A stretch of DNA of 64,000 nucleotides from CAVPMW01 sp963706515. Its GTDB lineage: Bacteria; Chloroflexota; Anaerolineae; Anaerolineales; UBA4823. Positions 10,351-20,082 of this stretch are shown piece by piece. The position numbers and the translations under genes are program-made. The stretch is from NCBI GenBank assembly GCA_963706515.1, contig CAVPMW010000018.1, positions 62,001 to 126,000 of the forward strand, given 5' to 3'. Below the pieces are notes generated by a model, which saw only the letters and a list, made by a program, of their open reading frames with translations, was not told where the DNA came from and ran no database searches. Position 1 is the first letter of the stretch. Each line of letters starts with the position of its first letter.

Positions 10351-11071
10351 CTTGTTTTCCGGGGAGAATACGGGAAAAATATACCGCCATGCAGACTGGG
10401 AAGCGCGGCGTAAATTCTGCCGTTTTCTGCTTAAGTATATCGGGTTCACATTCATGGCTAAGTTCAACCATGCTGAGGGTATGGAGAATTTTCCCACCAC
10501 CGGGCCGGCGCTGCTAATGATCAATCACATTGCCTTCGTAGACCCAATACTTGTGCTCCATATTGTCCCCCGGAACATCGTTCCACTCGCAAAGATCGAG
10601 GTGTATGATATTCCCTTCTTTGGCATTTTCCCACGGATCTGGGGAGTTGTGCCTGTCCGCCGGGAGGAATTAGATCGCAAGGCAGTCCGGCAGGTACTTG
10701 AAATACTGGATGCCGGCGAAATCGTGCTGGTAGCCCCGGAAGGGACGCGCGGCCCCGCGCTAAAAGAGGGTAAGGAGGGAGTCGCATATCTGGCCAGCCG
10801 GGCAGGCTGCCCGGTAGTTCCGGTTGCGGTCGATGGCACCGAAGGATTCCCAGCACTTCGACCGTTCGGAGCCTGGCGAACGCCAGGTGCAGTTGTAAAA
10901 TTTGGTCGCCCGTTCCACTTCCGGCAAGAATTCAGCCACGCCGGGCGGGATGACCTGCGCAGGATGACCGATGAGGCTATGTATATCCTGGCAGGCATGC
11001 TGCCTGAAAAAAGGCGGGGAATCTATGGCGACCTGGATAAGGCGACCACTGAGACCATCGAATGGCAGTAG
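10337..11071 (+). CDS. PlsC-family acyltransferase (copy 3)
   Basis: The frame is open from 10271. I prefer TTG 10337 because GGAGG at 10326-10330 sits 6 bases upstream; GTG 10343 is an alternative. The protein overlaps the end of copy 2, indicating translational coupling. The motifs are canonical: NHIAFVDP (I), GVVPVRREELDR (II), APEGTRGP (III) and CPVVPVAV (IV). Of the three copies this one matches the textbook 1-acyl-sn-glycerol-3-phosphate acyltransferase pattern best. It is the last gene of the envelope/lipid run, followed by 178 bases before the sensor kinase. Confidence 0.88.
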   Translation: MDVSSLFSGENTGKIYRHADWEARRKFCRFLLKYIGFTFMAKFNHAEGMENFPTTGPALLMINHIAFVDPILVLHIVPRNIVPLAKIEVYDIPFFGIFPRIWGVVPVRREELDRKAVRQVLEILDAGEIVLVAPEGTRGPALKEGKEGVAYLASRAGCPVVPVAVDGTEGFPALRPFGAWRTPGAVVKFGRPFHFRQEFSHAGRDDLRRMTDEAMYILAGMLPEKRRGIYGDLDKATTETIEWQ

Positions 11072-11249
11072 CAAGACACAAATTCGAAGCGAGCCGATCC
11101 GGTAAATCTCTCCATGACCTCAAAATTCTGGGATGATCTTATTGTTACCCCAAAAGGGTTTGCAGGAAAATGGTATTTGTTCATGATATAATGATGACAG
11201 CTCTGTTCTGGGGAAAATTGGCACAAAACTTGCAGCACCTAAACCTATC

Positions 11250-14200
11250 ATGCAGATTGTTCCTACTTTTTTAACCAGCTCCCCATATCTTGAGTGGCCT
11301 CAAGGACTGGTCGGATGGGCGGGCTGGTTTATTTTTGCCGGAGTCCTGCTTTATTTCCTGTACCGTTGGCGTAAGTACAACGGTCATTGGGGATCGAAGC
11401 AGGTTTTATTGTTAGTCCTATTAGCGCTGTGTGTGCCGTTAAGCTGCCTGTTCATGGGCATCAAGCTTCCCGCGTCTTTGGGGCTGCCGTCGCCGGATTT
11501 GCCACGAGATTTTCCTGCACCGACCATCCTGATATTTTCTGCCATCCCCTGGATGCTGGCTGCGGGGCTATTAGGCTTGAATGCCGCAGCAGGCTTAGCC
11601 TTTTTCGCGGGCTTACTGCAAGCTTTATGGATAACGCATAATCCATTTACCCCACTCGAGATCAGTTTGCTGGCGATTTTATTTACCGCGGCAATGCAGC
11701 AAAATTACCGGACACGCATTTATCGCGCAATCCACCACCCGCTGATAGCCGCTTTGTGCTTGAGTGTTTTTTACCCTCTTCTCTCATTGGCTACTACCCC
11801 TCTCGTCTCGAGGGGTTTTTTAGCCAGTCGAATGGATTTTGCGCTTACTCAGCTCGGCGGGTTATCGCTGGCGATGGCAAGTGCGCTGATCATCGGCGGT
11901 GTGTTCAGTGAAATCATCGCAGTCTCGCTGCCGCAAGTATGGGGCGGGCACGCGCCGCTGGTCGTGTCCCCCTCTGAACGAAGCCTTCAAGCCCGCTTCT
12001 TATACAGCATCGCTCCCCTGGCTTTCGCCTTGCTCTTAATCCTTCTGGCAGCCAACTGGATCGTCGCGGGAAATACAGCCCGCCGCTTGCTGAGCAATCA
12101 AATGGCAAATGCTGCGAAAATTGCGGCGGAGGGTGTACCTGTCTATCTGGGTACCGGGCAAACTTTGATGAGTGAAATCACCAAAGATCCTGACTTATTG
12201 AATGGCGCTCCAGACAAGCTGAGCGGGCTCCTCGAGAGCAAGTTTTACGATATTCCATATTTCAACCAGATCTACCTCCTGGACCGCTCGGGGCAATCCC
12301 TCGGGGGGTTCCCCCAATCCGCTTATCGCACCGAACAGGCGCCCATCGAAGAACAGGCGCTCATCCAGATTGCCTTAAACGGGCTGCCTGTTCCAACTTA
12401 CGTCCCATCCTCAACTGGCGGGAATTCATCGTCGGATATATCTTTCGTTGCAGCAGTAAACAATCAAGCAGGCGTCGTCGAGCGGGTGCTTGTGGGGCGG
12501 AGTGCCTTATCGGGAAATCCTTTTGCCCAATCCATCCTGAACAGCCTCGGGAATTTCTCGGTAAACGAAGGGCACGGCTACTTGATCGACGAAAATGGGA
12601 GGATTTTATACAGCTCAGATGGCTCGAGCCAGGGCTCAAACTCACTGCAATCAAATTCCCTTACAGCTTCCAAGATAAGCGATACCACCGGACCGGATGG
12701 GACACGCCAGCTGGCCTATTTGCAGCCGGCTGAAGGCCATCCCTGGTCGATTTTGATCACTGTCCCAGCTCGCTATGCACAGGAAACCGCTTTGCGGATT
12801 GCGACACCGTTGCTGTGGGTAATTATCATCCTGGCTATAGCTTCAATCGTACTTTTAAGGCTGCAAGTCAGCTCGATCACCTCATCGCTCCAAGCCCTGA
12901 CTGTAGAAGCGGGCAAGCTGGCTCAAGGCGACCTCGACCAACCGCTCCCGGTGGAAGGCGAAGATGAAACTGGTCAGCTCAGCCGGGCTTTCGAAAAAAT
13001 GCGCGCCAGTCTAAAATCCCGTCTCGATGAGCTTAAATTGTTGTTGACCGTCAGCCAGGGAGTAGCCTCCAGCCTGGAGATTGCCGATGCAGTCCAGCCC
13101 ATTCTCGAGTTTGCCTTAGCAACCGGCGCCAGCGCCTCGCGGGTTATCCTCGAGCCTTCCGTCGTTCCCGGGTTGGATGGTCAGAATGGCGGCTTGATCC
13201 ATTTTACGGCTGGCAGCGCCGGAGATACTTATCAATACCTGGATGAGCAGATTATCAGCCTGACCCGCAACCAGGATCAGATCATCATGCCCAACATTAC
13301 TCGCCCGCGGCTTTTCAACTTTTCGCCCGGTGTCAGGCGTCCTGAGTCGATGATCGCCTTAGCACTCCGCCACGAAAATACCTATTATGGGGCGCTATGG
13401 GTGGCATATGATAAATCACATCCGTTTACCGAGGAAGAATCACGTTTCTTGAGCACCCTGGCAAGCCAGGCTGCCCTGGCAGCCGCGAATGCCCGCTTGT
13501 TCCAGACTGCCGAAGTAGGTCGCCAGCGCCTTGCTGCGATTCTGGCGTCGACGCCGGATCCAGTCCTGGTGACCGACCAACAAGACCGGCTGATCCTGGC
13601 TAACCCGGCTGCTTTGCAGGTATTGGGATTGCCTGCCGAGACCGACGAAGAATTACCTCTATCCAAAGTAATTCCTCATCAAGAGCTGCTGGACTTACTG
13701 CACGAGGACGGGGTGGACAACCAATCCGTTGAGATTACTTTACCCAGTGGGGATATTTATCTTGCTACCGCCTCCTCGGTGTTGGCTGATGGACAGAAGG
13801 TCGGGCGGGTGTGTCTTCTGAGGAATATCACCCATCTAAAAGAGCTCGATACCATGAAATCTGAGTTCGTTTCCACGGTAAGCCACGATTTACGCAACCC
13901 GCTTACGCTCATGCGCGGCTATGCAACCATGCTCGAGATGGTCGGCGAGCTGAACGAGCAGCAAACGGGCTATGTCCGCAAGATCGTGGGCAGCGTGGAA
14001 GATATGTCCCGCCTCGTCAATAGCCTGCTCGACCTGGGGCGGATTGAATCAGGAGTCGATTTGCAGCTAGAGTTGCTCTCGGTTCAGGAATTGATCGAGC
14101 GCGTCACCGGACAGCTGCAAATGCAGGCTAACCAGAAACATATCGAGCTGGTCACTCAAATCGCTCCGCAGATCATCCCTCTGGTTGAGGCTGACCCCGC

Positions 14201-14543
14201 ATTGCTCCAGCAGGCGCTGCAAAACCTGATTGATAATGCCATTAAATATACTCGCGCGAACGGAAAAGTAACCGTACGGGTCTACTCGAAGCAAGACCAC
14301 ATGTACTTTGAGGTTCAAGACACGGGAATAGGTATCTCCCCGATGGACCAGCCACACTTATTCGAGAAATTTTATCGCAGCACCCAGCCTGGCTCGAAAG
14401 ACCAGCGAGGGGCAGGTTTGGGGTTAGCGATTGTCAAGTCGATCGCCGACCGGCATGGAGGAAAAGTATCGGTTGAAAGCCAGCTTGGCAAGGGAAGCAC
14501 CTTCACTCTGGTAATCCCAATCCGCCAGCACCACCCGGAATAA
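11250..14543 (+). CDS. Large membrane sensor histidine kinase (multi-TM, cache-like, HAMP, GAF, PAS, HisKA, HATPase)
   Basis: 1097 residues. Residues ~1-260 carry about seven hydrophobic segments. Residues ~275-515 are an extracytoplasmic sensor-like region, closed by a membrane helix near 520-540 and a HAMP linker at 540-595. A GAF-like region covers ~600-750 and a PAS-like region ~755-865. The HisKA H-box FVSTVSHDLRNPL lies near 870 (His present). The HATPase has DNAIKYT (N box), DTGIGI (G1) and GAGLGLAI (G2). All catalytic boxes are intact. No response regulator is adjacent, so the partner is unknown. The ATG start is preceded by a weak TATAAT (11187-11192) with no convincing -35. Confidence 0.92.
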   Translation: MQIVPTFLTSSPYLEWPQGLVGWAGWFIFAGVLLYFLYRWRKYNGHWGSKQVLLLVLLALCVPLSCLFMGIKLPASLGLPSPDLPRDFPAPTILIFSAIPWMLAAGLLGLNAAAGLAFFAGLLQALWITHNPFTPLEISLLAILFTAAMQQNYRTRIYRAIHHPLIAALCLSVFYPLLSLATTPLVSRGFLASRMDFALTQLGGLSLAMASALIIGGVFSEIIAVSLPQVWGGHAPLVVSPSERSLQARFLYSIAPLAFALLLILLAANWIVAGNTARRLLSNQMANAAKIAAEGVPVYLGTGQTLMSEITKDPDLLNGAPDKLSGLLESKFYDIPYFNQIYLLDRSGQSLGGFPQSAYRTEQAPIEEQALIQIALNGLPVPTYVPSSTGGNSSSDISFVAAVNNQAGVVERVLVGRSALSGNPFAQSILNSLGNFSVNEGHGYLIDENGRILYSSDGSSQGSNSLQSNSLTASKISDTTGPDGTRQLAYLQPAEGHPWSILITVPARYAQETALRIATPLLWVIIILAIASIVLLRLQVSSITSSLQALTVEAGKLAQGDLDQPLPVEGEDETGQLSRAFEKMRASLKSRLDELKLLLTVSQGVASSLEIADAVQPILEFALATGASASRVILEPSVVPGLDGQNGGLIHFTAGSAGDTYQYLDEQIISLTRNQDQIIMPNITRPRLFNFSPGVRRPESMIALALRHENTYYGALWVAYDKSHPFTEEESRFLSTLASQAALAAANARLFQTAEVGRQRLAAILASTPDPVLVTDQQDRLILANPAALQVLGLPAETDEELPLSKVIPHQELLDLLHEDGVDNQSVEITLPSGDIYLATASSVLADGQKVGRVCLLRNITHLKELDTMKSEFVSTVSHDLRNPLTLMRGYATMLEMVGELNEQQTGYVRKIVGSVEDMSRLVNSLLDLGRIESGVDLQLELLSVQELIERVTGQLQMQANQKHIELVTQIAPQIIPLVEADPALLQQALQNLIDNAIKYTRANGKVTVRVYSKQDHMYFEVQDTGIGISPMDQPHLFEKFYRSTQPGSKDQRGAGLGLAIVKSIADRHGGKVSVESQLGKGSTFTLVIPIRQHHPE

Positions 14544-14856
14544 TAATAATTTCGTTAATATATTTGACCGCAAGAAGGTATAAGCTTGACGATTGGCTCG
14601 ACCTGGGGGTATAATCCGGACACTCGAAAAGGAGGAACAATAAAAGCGCTGAGGATAATGCTCTAGCGCTTCTATTTGTTTGTCTCGAAAAAACTCTGGT
14701 AATAATTATTTTTCCCCGGCTAATCAGAGCCAAAACAGAAAGCATCAGGTTTACAGCTGAAGGGCTGTCGAATAATATTCTGTGCACATTTTATCCAGGT
14801 TTGTCGGTAATCAGCAATCGACCCCGACGCCGGTTTGATTTGGTAGGAGGCAATCA
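14544..14856. other. 313-base intergenic region, rpoC leader
   Basis: There is no gene here. It holds a strong promoter (14586-14615) and a purine-rich AAAAGGAGG (14627-14635) resembling a ribosome binding site but with no usable start codon at normal spacing. A hairpin-capable repeat follows (AAGCGCT 14644-14650 with AGCGCTT 14665-14671). The remaining ~170 bases are AT-rich leader up to the rpoC ribosome binding site TAGGAGG (14844-14850). Confidence 0.7.
14586..14615 (+). promoter_or_regulatory. Sigma-70 type promoter for rpoC
   Basis: TTGACG (14586-14591), an 18-base spacer, then a perfect TATAAT (14610-14615). The predicted transcript starts near 14622 and has a ~235-base leader before rpoC. 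It is the clearest promoter in the window. Confidence 0.65.
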
Positions 14857-17800
14857 GTGGAGACGAAAGATCTAACCGCATTACGTATCAGTCTGGCATC
14901 ACCAGAAACAATCCGGAGCTGGTCATACGGCGAGGTTCTCAAACCGGAAACCATCAACTATCGTCGCCTCCGCCCTGAGAAAGATGGACTGTTCTGCGAG
15001 GCTATTTTCGGTCCTACCCGTGATTGGCAGTGCTATTGCGGTAAATATAAAAACATCCGCTATAAAGGGATTATCTGCGATAAGTGCGGGGTGGAAGTAA
15101 CCCGGTCATCGGTGCGTCGCGAGCGAATGGGGCATATCGAATTGGCGGCTCCAGTTGCTCATGTCTGGTATACCAGGCGGATCCCTTCTTATTTAGGCTT
15201 GCTTCTCGATATCTCACGACGCAATCTGGATCGGGTGCTGTATTTCGCGCAGTATGTAGTGACCTATGTAGACGAGGATGCCCGCCAGAAAGCCCTCAAA
15301 CGTTTGGAAGAGAAGATCTTTGTTACCGAACGCGAACAGGCTACCAAGATAAATGCCCGGATTGCAGAGGTGAAGGCAGGTCGCGACCGCAAGCTCAATG
15401 AGCTGAGAGGCCAACAGGAGCGAAAAGAACAGGAATACGATGAAAACATCGCCGAGAAGCTCGATCCGATCATCCAGGCAGGGCAGCGGTTAGAAAATAA
15501 CCTACGCGAACAGCTTGGAACTGTCCAGCGTTCGGCAATCCATTTTCCAGATACAGATATTACTATCGTAGCTGCCGGCGATACGATCAGCAACGCCCAC
15601 CTTTCCAACGTCCAGAAGATAGTAAAGGAACGCCTGGAAGAGCTGGAAAGCGAATTAAAAGATCAAAAGCAGCGCGAGGTTGAGCATATCCGCCTGGAGC
15701 TGGAACGTGAGCGCGCGGAAGCCGACCTGACCATGGAAGATTTGCGCAACCAGCTGGACGATCAATCCGTCGTGGTGCGCGATGAGAACGCCCGCTTGCG
15801 TGATGAGCTTCTTGAGCTGGCTCCACTCATTTTTATGGGTGAAACTCGCTACCGAGAGCTTAAATCGCGCTGGGGACAGGTTTTTCGGGCGGACATGGGC
15901 GCCGAAGCATTTTACGATATTCTGCGCCGCTTAGACCTGGAGAAGCTTGCAGAGGAGCTGTGGCATGAGGTGCGTACATCCCGCAGCAAACAGAAGCGCA
16001 AGAAAGCGACCAAGCGGCTGAAAGTTGTAGAAGCGTTCCGCCGTTCCGATAACCGCCCTGAATGGATGGTATTAACGGTACTGCCAGTGATCCCCCCAGA
16101 TTTGCGCCCGATGGTGCAGCTCGATGGTGGGCGTTTCGCGACTTCTGACCTGAACGATCTCTATCGCCGGGTAATCAACCGCAATAACCGGCTTAAGCGG
16201 CTCCTGGAACTGGGAGCACCGGATGTGATCGTCCGGAATGAAAAGCGCATGCTGCAGGAGGCTGTTGATTCTCTGATCGACAATTCCCAGCGCGGCAAAG
16301 CGTTATCCCGCCGCGGTCGCCGCGAGCTGAAATCCTTGAGCGATATGCTCAAAGGAAAGAAAGGTCGTTTCCGCCGGAATTTGCTCGGGAAGCGCGTCGA
16401 TTACTCGGGCCGCTCAGTGATTGTGGTCGGTCCAAAACTTAAGCTCTACCAGTGCGGGTTGCCTAAAACCATGGCTCTGGAGCTCTACCGCCCCTTCGTA
16501 ATTTCCCGCCTGGTGCTGCATCAGTACGCAGCAAATGTAAAGGGAGCCAAACGATTTATCGAGCGCAACCGACCGGAAGTCTGGGAAGTTTTGGAAGAAG
16601 TGATCAAAGAGCGCCCGGTATTGTTAAATCGCGCCCCCACGCTTCACCGGTTGGGCATTCAGGCGTTCGAGCCAATCTTGATTGAAGGCAGTGCGATCCA
16701 CCTGCATCCGTTGGTCACCACGGCCTTCAACGCAGATTTCGACGGTGACCAGATGGCTGTCCATGTTCCCCTCTCGCAGAAGGCGGTGTGGGAAGCGCGC
16801 CAGTTAATGCTCTCGTCACGAAATTTGCTCAAGCCAGCCGATGGTGAACCGATCATCAGCCCATCGAAGGATATGGTTTTAGGGGTTTATTATCTAACCA
16901 AAGAGGATGTCCTCACCCACCAGGGCGATGGCCGAATTTTCGCGAATATGGAAGAAGTTGAGCTGGCTTATGGCCTCCAGCAGGTTGATATCCACGCTCG
17001 TATCCAGCTGCTGTGTAAGACCTGGTATGACGAGAAGAACGATCGCCTGCCTAAGGTAGATGAACGCCTGGTCAAGACGACCGTTGGTCGGGTCTTATTC
17101 AACCGCATTCTGCCGGATGCCGTTCAATTCGTGAACACTATGCTCGATAAAGGTGGTTTGAAGGATTTGATGGCAGAGCTCTACGAGATTTGTGGGGAGG
17201 AACAGACCCCTGAAGTCGCAGACGCGATCAAAGACATCGGGTTTACCTACGCAACTCGCTCGGGATACTCCCTGGCTGTATCTGACATTACGATACCGAA
17301 ATCGAAAGAGGAGATCGTCAACAAAGCCCTAGCCGAAGCCGAATCGGTACAGCGTGATTTCCGCCGGGGATTGCTCACGGAGCAAGAACAGAATGAGCGG
17401 GTCATCGAGATTTGGCAGCGTACTACGAATGTAATGTCAGATGAAGTCAAGAAGAATATGGATCCAAATGGAAACCTGGCAGCGCAAGCTATCTCCGGCG
17501 CGACGAAAGGCGGGTACGGCACCATTTCCCAGCTCGCCGGTATGCGTGGGCTGATGGCTGACCCGTCCGGGCGTATTATCCCCCTGCCGATCCGTTCTAA
17601 CTTCCGCGAAGGGCTTACGGCTCTCGAATACTTTATTTCAACCCATGGCGCCAGAAAAGGCCTGGCGGATACCGCACTGCGCACAGCAGATGCCGGTTAT
17701 CTGACCCGCCGTTTGGTCGATGTTGCCCAGGACGTGATTATCAACGAAGAAGATTGCAGTACCCTGGAAGGATTTACGATCCGGCGCAGCGATAATATCG

Positions 17801-19131
17801 CCGGGCAAGCGTTAGGGACTCGCCTGTATGGACGACTTGTAGTGGAAAACGTCGTTGACCCTTCCACTGGCGAAATCCTTGCCGAGCGTGATGACCTGCT
17901 GGACCACGAGCGTGTGCGCAAGATCGTCGGGTCGAATGTCCCGGAGATCAAGGTTCGTTCACCGTTAACTTGCGAGCTGGTCCACGGGATTTGTCAGAAG
18001 TGCTACGGCATGGATTTGGGACGGGGCAAGATGGTTGATATTGGCGCAGCAGTTGGAATCGTTGCTGCCCAATCCATCGGCGAGCCCGGCACCCAGCTCA
18101 CTCTGCGTACATTCCACACCGGCGGCGTCGCTGCCGGAGGTGACATTACTACCGGTCTGCCCCGCGTGGAGGAGCTTTTCGAGGCGCGCAAAACACCTAA
18201 AGGCGAGGCTGTGATCTCTGAGCTGCGCGGCACGGTCTCTATTATCCAATCCGACAGGTACGGCGACATGCGTACTGCACACGTCGTGCATAGCGAGATG
18301 ATCAGCGACGAGTACGATCTGGCGGAAGGCTGGACGATTGCTACCGAAGATGGTGCTGAAGTGAGCATCGGTGATGTCATCGCCTATTTGGGCGAAGAAG
18401 GAAAAATCTCCGCTCAGCACGGTGGGCGAGCTCGCCTCGAGGAAAATAAGATCATCATCTCGTATGAGAACAAGCAGGAAGTGGACTACGACATCCCCAG
18501 CACCGCTCGCCTGGTCGTCAAGGATGGTGAGAAGGTCGAGGCAGGGCAGCCATTAACCGAAGGCTCGCTCAACCCTCACCGGATCCTTCACATCCAGGGT
18601 CGAACGGCTACCCAGATGTACCTGCTGATCGAGGTGCAGAAAGTTTACCGCTCCCAAGGACAGAACATCAATGACAAGCATTTCGAAGTGATTATCCGTA
18701 AGATGATGTCGAAAGTCTTGATCACTCGTCCTGGGGATACGAATTACCTTCCAGGTGACCTGGTTGACTTACTGGAGCTGAAAAACCTCAACGAACAGCT
18801 CCTGGTCGATGGGAAGCGTCCTGCCAAGTTTGTCGATATCCTGTTAGGCATTACGAAAGCCTCGCTGAGCACCGACTCATTCCTGTCGGCATCTTCCTTC
18901 CAGCATACCATCAAGGTATTGGCAGGAGCAGCGATTGCCGGAACAGTCGATAACCTTTATGGGCTGAAAGAGAACGTGATCATCGGCAAGCTTATCCCAG
19001 CTGGAACCGGTTTTGTCCAGGGTCGCTTCACCGATTTAGAGAACCACCACATCTCGGACAGCTCCGGCCCGGGCACGATTGAGGGCGAAGACGAGGGGCT
19101 GGCAGACATCGAGTTGAGCCTGGCGGATTGA
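14857..19131 (+). CDS. rpoC: DNA-directed RNA polymerase subunit beta'
   Basis: 1424 residues, normal length. The N-terminal zinc site CYCGKYKN...CDKCG lies near 59-77. A coiled-coil insertion occupies ~150-320. The catalytic Mg-binding NADFDGDQ is at residues 625-632. The second zinc cluster (CELVHGICQKCYG) is near 1035, followed by the GEPGTQLTLRTFHTGG trigger/bridge region. It starts with GTG, with TAGGAGG ending 6 bases upstream. Unusually, rpoB is not the upstream neighbour, and the gene has its own promoter and terminator. It encodes the largest catalytic subunit of the transcription core enzyme. Confidence 0.98.
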   Translation: METKDLTALRISLASPETIRSWSYGEVLKPETINYRRLRPEKDGLFCEAIFGPTRDWQCYCGKYKNIRYKGIICDKCGVEVTRSSVRRERMGHIELAAPVAHVWYTRRIPSYLGLLLDISRRNLDRVLYFAQYVVTYVDEDARQKALKRLEEKIFVTEREQATKINARIAEVKAGRDRKLNELRGQQERKEQEYDENIAEKLDPIIQAGQRLENNLREQLGTVQRSAIHFPDTDITIVAAGDTISNAHLSNVQKIVKERLEELESELKDQKQREVEHIRLELERERAEADLTMEDLRNQLDDQSVVVRDENARLRDELLELAPLIFMGETRYRELKSRWGQVFRADMGAEAFYDILRRLDLEKLAEELWHEVRTSRSKQKRKKATKRLKVVEAFRRSDNRPEWMVLTVLPVIPPDLRPMVQLDGGRFATSDLNDLYRRVINRNNRLKRLLELGAPDVIVRNEKRMLQEAVDSLIDNSQRGKALSRRGRRELKSLSDMLKGKKGRFRRNLLGKRVDYSGRSVIVVGPKLKLYQCGLPKTMALELYRPFVISRLVLHQYAANVKGAKRFIERNRPEVWEVLEEVIKERPVLLNRAPTLHRLGIQAFEPILIEGSAIHLHPLVTTAFNADFDGDQMAVHVPLSQKAVWEARQLMLSSRNLLKPADGEPIISPSKDMVLGVYYLTKEDVLTHQGDGRIFANMEEVELAYGLQQVDIHARIQLLCKTWYDEKNDRLPKVDERLVKTTVGRVLFNRILPDAVQFVNTMLDKGGLKDLMAELYEICGEEQTPEVADAIKDIGFTYATRSGYSLAVSDITIPKSKEEIVNKALAEAESVQRDFRRGLLTEQEQNERVIEIWQRTTNVMSDEVKKNMDPNGNLAAQAISGATKGGYGTISQLAGMRGLMADPSGRIIPLPIRSNFREGLTALEYFISTHGARKGLADTALRTADAGYLTRRLVDVAQDVIINEEDCSTLEGFTIRRSDNIAGQALGTRLYGRLVVENVVDPSTGEILAERDDLLDHERVRKIVGSNVPEIKVRSPLTCELVHGICQKCYGMDLGRGKMVDIGAAVGIVAAQSIGEPGTQLTLRTFHTGGVAAGGDITTGLPRVEELFEARKTPKGEAVISELRGTVSIIQSDRYGDMRTAHVVHSEMISDEYDLAEGWTIATEDGAEVSIGDVIAYLGEEGKISAQHGGRARLEENKIIISYENKQEVDYDIPSTARLVVKDGEKVEAGQPLTEGSLNPHRILHIQGRTATQMYLLIEVQKVYRSQGQNINDKHFEVIIRKMMSKVLITRPGDTNYLPGDLVDLLELKNLNEQLLVDGKRPAKFVDILLGITKASLSTDSFLSASSFQHTIKVLAGAAIAGTVDNLYGLKENVIIGKLIPAGTGFVQGRFTDLENHHISDSSGPGTIEGEDEGLADIELSLAD

Positions 19132-19151
19132 TCGTTTTTCACTGTGATTAA

Positions 19152-19188
19152 ATAATCGCGACGGACGTTCGTCGCGATTATCTTTTTT
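19152..19188 (+). terminator. Intrinsic terminator after rpoC, probably bidirectional
   Basis: A 12-bp perfect stem (19152-19163 with 19170-19181), loop GACGTT, then CTTTTTT. It begins 20 bases after the rpoC stop and overlaps the 3' end of the convergent GNAT gene. An upstream A-rich stretch on the other strand is weak, so the reverse function is less certain. Confidence 0.85.
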
Positions 19189-19780
19189 CAGGCTGGTTTT
19201 TCAAGCGTTCTGCTAACTTTTCTTTGACCGCCGGCCATTCAGAGGCCAGTATGCTGTAATAAATCGAGCTGCGCAGTGTGCCATCCGGAAGGATCATATG
19301 GTCACGCAGGATTCCTTCGCGAACTGCGCCCAATCGTTCAATGGCATGCTGCGAGCGCATGTTGCGTACATCGGTCTTGAACTGCACCCGGACGAACCGG
19401 AGCCTCTCGAAGGCATGGCGGAGCAGGAGGAACTTGCATTCCGTGTTTACCAGAGTGCCCTGGTAAGCCCTGGCATACCAGGTACCCCCGATCTCAACCG
19501 CCCGGTTTTCCGGCTGGTAATCCAGGTACCGGGTTGCCCCGATTGGCTGGTCGGTGTCGAGCGCGATCACAGTAAACGGCAAATCCTGCCCAAGGTCTTG
19601 TTTCAGCAGTAGATCCTCTACCCAAGCGTACATCTCTCCTTCATTGCTTATACGACCATAGCGCATATACTTCCAAATTTCTTCGTCCAGTCCTACTTTA
19701 GCTAATCCAACCGCATGTTCCAGGGACATGGGCACTAACCGAACAAAATTGCCTTGCAGCGTCAACGGTTCTAGGGACAT
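19178..19780 (-). CDS. GNAT acetyltransferase, RimJ/RimL-like
   Basis: 200 residues with the layout of the RimJ/RimL subgroup. The N-terminal LQGNFVRLVPMSLEHAVGL is followed by GATRYLDYQPENRAVEIGGTWYARAYQGTL (acetyl-CoA region, split here), and then FERLRFVRVQFKTDVRNMRSQHAIERLGAVREG near 130-160. It likely acetylates an amino group of a protein N-terminus or small molecule; the substrate is unknown. It is a monocistronic gene convergent with rpoC, with the terminator stem lying over its last codons. Confidence 0.85.
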   Translation of the reverse strand: MSLEPLTLQGNFVRLVPMSLEHAVGLAKVGLDEEIWKYMRYGRISNEGEMYAWVEDLLLKQDLGQDLPFTVIALDTDQPIGATRYLDYQPENRAVEIGGTWYARAYQGTLVNTECKFLLLRHAFERLRFVRVQFKTDVRNMRSQHAIERLGAVREGILRDHMILPDGTLRSSIYYSILASEWPAVKEKLAERLKNQPEKR

Positions 19781-20082
19781 AGATTCACCTGAATAATACT
19801 CATCTTCCCGAATCGAGATATTCTAACATGCAGGTTTGTATCTAACCTTTTTCTCCATGCGGTTATCGAAGTACAGTCACAAATAATCAGGTGGATGTTC
19901 TAGTATTATCACGTCTGATTATCGAAGCGCCATCGTCCAAAAGTTTCGTGACTGTACTTAGAAATCAGAATATCCCCTCCGATTAAGTTTTTTCCGGGTT
20001 GACGATTACCGCATGTTCCGGTTAAGATATTGCAACAAACTTTCTATTAATTTTTCAGGCTTTCCTTTAACTGGAGCACCGG
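19781..20082. other. 302-base intergenic region upstream of gyrA
   Basis: No gene is seen. It separates the divergent GNAT gene (minus) and gyrA (plus) and must contain both promoters. Its notable content is the nested inverted and direct repeats at 19863-19959. The gyrA ribosome binding site (TGGAG, 20072-20076) is at its end. Confidence 0.6.
19863..19959. repeat. Nested inverted repeats, 12-bp perfect outer arms
   Basis: Outer arms AAGTACAGTCAC (19869-19880) and GTGACTGTACTT (19948-19959) are perfectly complementary. Inner arms ATAATCAG (19883-19890) and CTGATTAT (19915-19922) are also perfect. The direct repeat TTATCGAAG occurs at 19863-19871 and 19919-19927. The element carries no ORF. 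It could be an operator region, a structured RNA leader or a small degenerate repeat element. Confidence 0.7.

Noticed and set aside
11159..11192. Promoter for the sensor kinase at 11250
   Set aside because: TATAAT is perfect but the only -35-like sequence is about 22 bases away; too weak to list as a feature.
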